Part shown: piece after piece, positions 62,855-64,000 of the stretch
Layout: every line of letters starts with the position of its first letter
Numbering within the stretch: position 1 is the first letter of the stretch
Made by a program: the position numbers and the translations under genes
Source: Peptostreptococcus russellii
Lineage (GTDB): Bacteria > Bacillota > Clostridia > Peptostreptococcales > Peptostreptococcaceae
Direction: 5' to 3'
Length of the DNA: 64,000 nt
NCBI RefSeq assembly: GCF_003012055.1
Contig: NZ_JYGE01000003.1
Coordinates: 620,001 to 684,000 of the forward strand
Notes under the pieces: generated by a model
Told to the model about the DNA's origin: nothing
Database searches by the model: none
Seen by the model: the letters and a program-made list of their open reading frames with translations, nothing else

Positions 62855-63315
62855 ATAGTATTACCTTCCTTTCAAATAATGTTTAGTCACTTTAAAAGTT
62901 TAATATAATAATAACTAAACAAGGTCTTTTTTATTTATTATATATGTTATTTATATTTTTTTCAACTTTAATTTATTTTATTTAGTGTTTTACAGAATAC
63001 ATTCATTATTCTAAATAGTCCTTAAATACTGACTTCTGAAATTTTCATATATTTTTGTTTCAATTATTTTAATCTTTAGTGAAATGGTTAGAAAGCTTAT
63101 ATTATTCTCTATATCTAGCCTAAAGAAAGTATAAGCATTTTATTTTTGATTTTTTTTATTCATTTTTTAGTCTTTTTGATACTTGTTATTCATTTGAGTG
63201 ACTTTTCAATAAATTATATTAAAATATAATTTATTAATATTTTTTTTGAAAAATTACTTTTTTATTTATTTTACAATCCATTTTCTAGTATAATACTTTT
63301 CTAATTTTTTTTCAA
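62855..63315. other. Non-coding spacer between the two gate-domain genes
   Basis: AT-rich leader and promoter region of copy 1 with a GTTTAGT/ACTAAAC inverted repeat near 62883-62922. No gene seen. Confidence 0.4.
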
Positions 63316-63357
63316 TAAAAAAATCAAGGTAATCGAAAATAATTCAATTACCTTGAT
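63316..63357 (-). terminator. Terminator after gate-domain copy 2
   Basis: Perfect 11-bp stem atcaaggtaat/attaccttgat (63323-63333 / 63347-63357) with seven Ts on the minus strand. Confidence 0.88.
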
Positions 63358-63514
63358 AAAAACAGTTCAATATTTATCTAATCTAAATAATATTATAAAT
63401 AAATTTAGATACTTAAGATACTATAATCAAATAAAAATTGTTTTTAGATACTCAAAATTTTATTTCATTATATATTATGTATTTTTCAAAAATTTTATTT
63501 TTTTAAATGGAACA

Positions 63515-64000
63515 TCAATGTACTATCAGCATAAATAAGAAATGTGCTGCTATACCTGCCACTAGACCACCTATAGTATGAGATAAAATAGCCTTACTTG
63601 CTAAAGGTCTTGAATCTAGTGCATCCATCATACCTATATGAGTACTTAAGTAACCTGACCAGCACATACCCATTGCAGTAAATACCGCTATATCATTTGG
63701 TGTTATAACTCCAGTCTTTATAAATTCTGGAACTAATGACATTGCAGCTCCAACTGCTCCTAGAGATGTTACTGGGAACGCTATTGCTTCTGGTGATTGG
63801 AAACCAAATAGTGGTTCAATTATAAATGAAATCTTCTGTCCTAAGTAAGGTAATAATTTTACACCTTCATAGGCAGCTCCTGTATAACTTCCATCGGCTG
63901 ATGGTCCGAATGTAAGCATCATTACTATCGTACACACTATCAATACGCCTGGTATTATGTCCATTCCCATCTCTACGCCGTTCTTACCGCCTTCTAACAT
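63515..64000 (-). CDS. Gate-domain membrane protein, copy 2 (C-terminal part)
   Basis: The last 161 residues of a gene that runs off the right edge. They match residues about 227-387 of copy 1 almost throughout (GVEMGMDIIPGVLIVCT.VMMLTFGPS.DGSYTGAAYEG). A run of 131 bases is identical between 61716-61846 and 63543-63673, while flanking parts differ at silent and a few coding positions. This indicates tandem duplication with later partial gene conversion. The ATG at the window edge is internal to the protein, not its start. Confidence 0.85.
   Translation of the reverse strand: MLEGGKNGVEMGMDIIPGVLIVCTIVMMLTFGPSADGSYTGAAYEGVKLLPYLGQKISFIIEPLFGFQSPEAIAFPVTSLGAVGAAMSLVPEFIKTGVITPNDIAVFTAMGMCWSGYLSTHIGMMDALDSRPLASKAILSHTIGGLVAGIAAHFLFMLIVH

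Noticed and set aside
1-64000. tRNA, rRNA, insertion sequence or prophage genes
   Set aside because: I looked for tRNA T-arm sequence, rRNA blocks, transposase motifs and phage structural genes by eye and found none I could support.

Overview
The window is AT-rich DNA (estimated by eye at about 30% G+C) from a low-GC Gram-positive anaerobe, most likely a Stickland-fermenting member of the Peptostreptococcaceae, related to Clostridioides, Filifactor or Peptostreptococcus. Four things point that way. There are strong Shine-Dalgarno sites with frequent TTG and GTG starts. Two surface proteins carry the CWB2 cell-wall-binding repeats that are best known from C. difficile. A glycine/sarcosine/betaine reductase component B locus includes a selenocysteine codon. 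Intrinsic terminators follow most transcription units. No rRNA, tRNA, insertion sequence or prophage was seen.

Layout. 1-1000: the start of metN under a SAM-I riboswitch, then a small membrane protein. 1.2-6 kb: brnQ and clpB, separated by a hairpin-rich spacer. 6-7.1 kb: a two-gene unit with a plasmid-RepL-like protein. 7.4-19 kb: the dxr-rseP-ispG operon runs right and converges on a leftward rpsB-tsf-pyrH-frr-(monooxygenase)-uppS-cdsA-DUF4846 series. These are the usual Firmicutes translation and envelope genes, but split into two opposing blocks. rpsB has a structured leader, and a degenerate protein kinase lies just upstream of it. 19-32 kb: AlaX editing protein, MsrAB, a Crp-type regulator, AI-2E-family permease, heterodimeric ABC exporter, parvulin, CBS protein and cold-shock protein. 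32-44 kb: pyridoxamine kinase, long glutamine synthetase, GalT-like protein, aminotransferase, MarR, TrpX-like lipoprotein, uppP and a UvrD-like helicase. 44-53 kb: surface and envelope genes (BspA-LRR/CWB2 protein, CWB2/L,D-transpeptidase, Fe-ADH, VanZ-RDD protein). 53-55 kb: a CRISPR remnant, then thyA-dfrA. 55-64 kb: a Crp regulator, a YkvI-like transporter, the grdX, GrdE-type and GrdB-type genes, and two near-identical gate-domain membrane proteins.

Main points. (1) The TrpX-like lipoprotein gene is preceded by a strong promoter, a 16-codon ORF with six tyrosines and two phenylalanines, mutually exclusive RNA pairings and two tandem terminators. This looks like a leader-peptide attenuator responding to tyrosine. 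(2) A relic type II-like CRISPR array (one full 36-nt repeat, one 30-nt spacer and two degenerate repeats) lies upstream of thyA with no cas genes in view. (3) The GrdB-type protein reads through an in-frame TGA followed by a SECIS-like hairpin, so the two flanking open frames are one selenoprotein gene. (4) rpsB has a long paired leader that may be an autogenous S2 site. (5) A protein kinase-like membrane protein has lost the catalytic residues.

All calls come from reading the sequence. Family names rest on recognised motifs and gene order, not on database searches.
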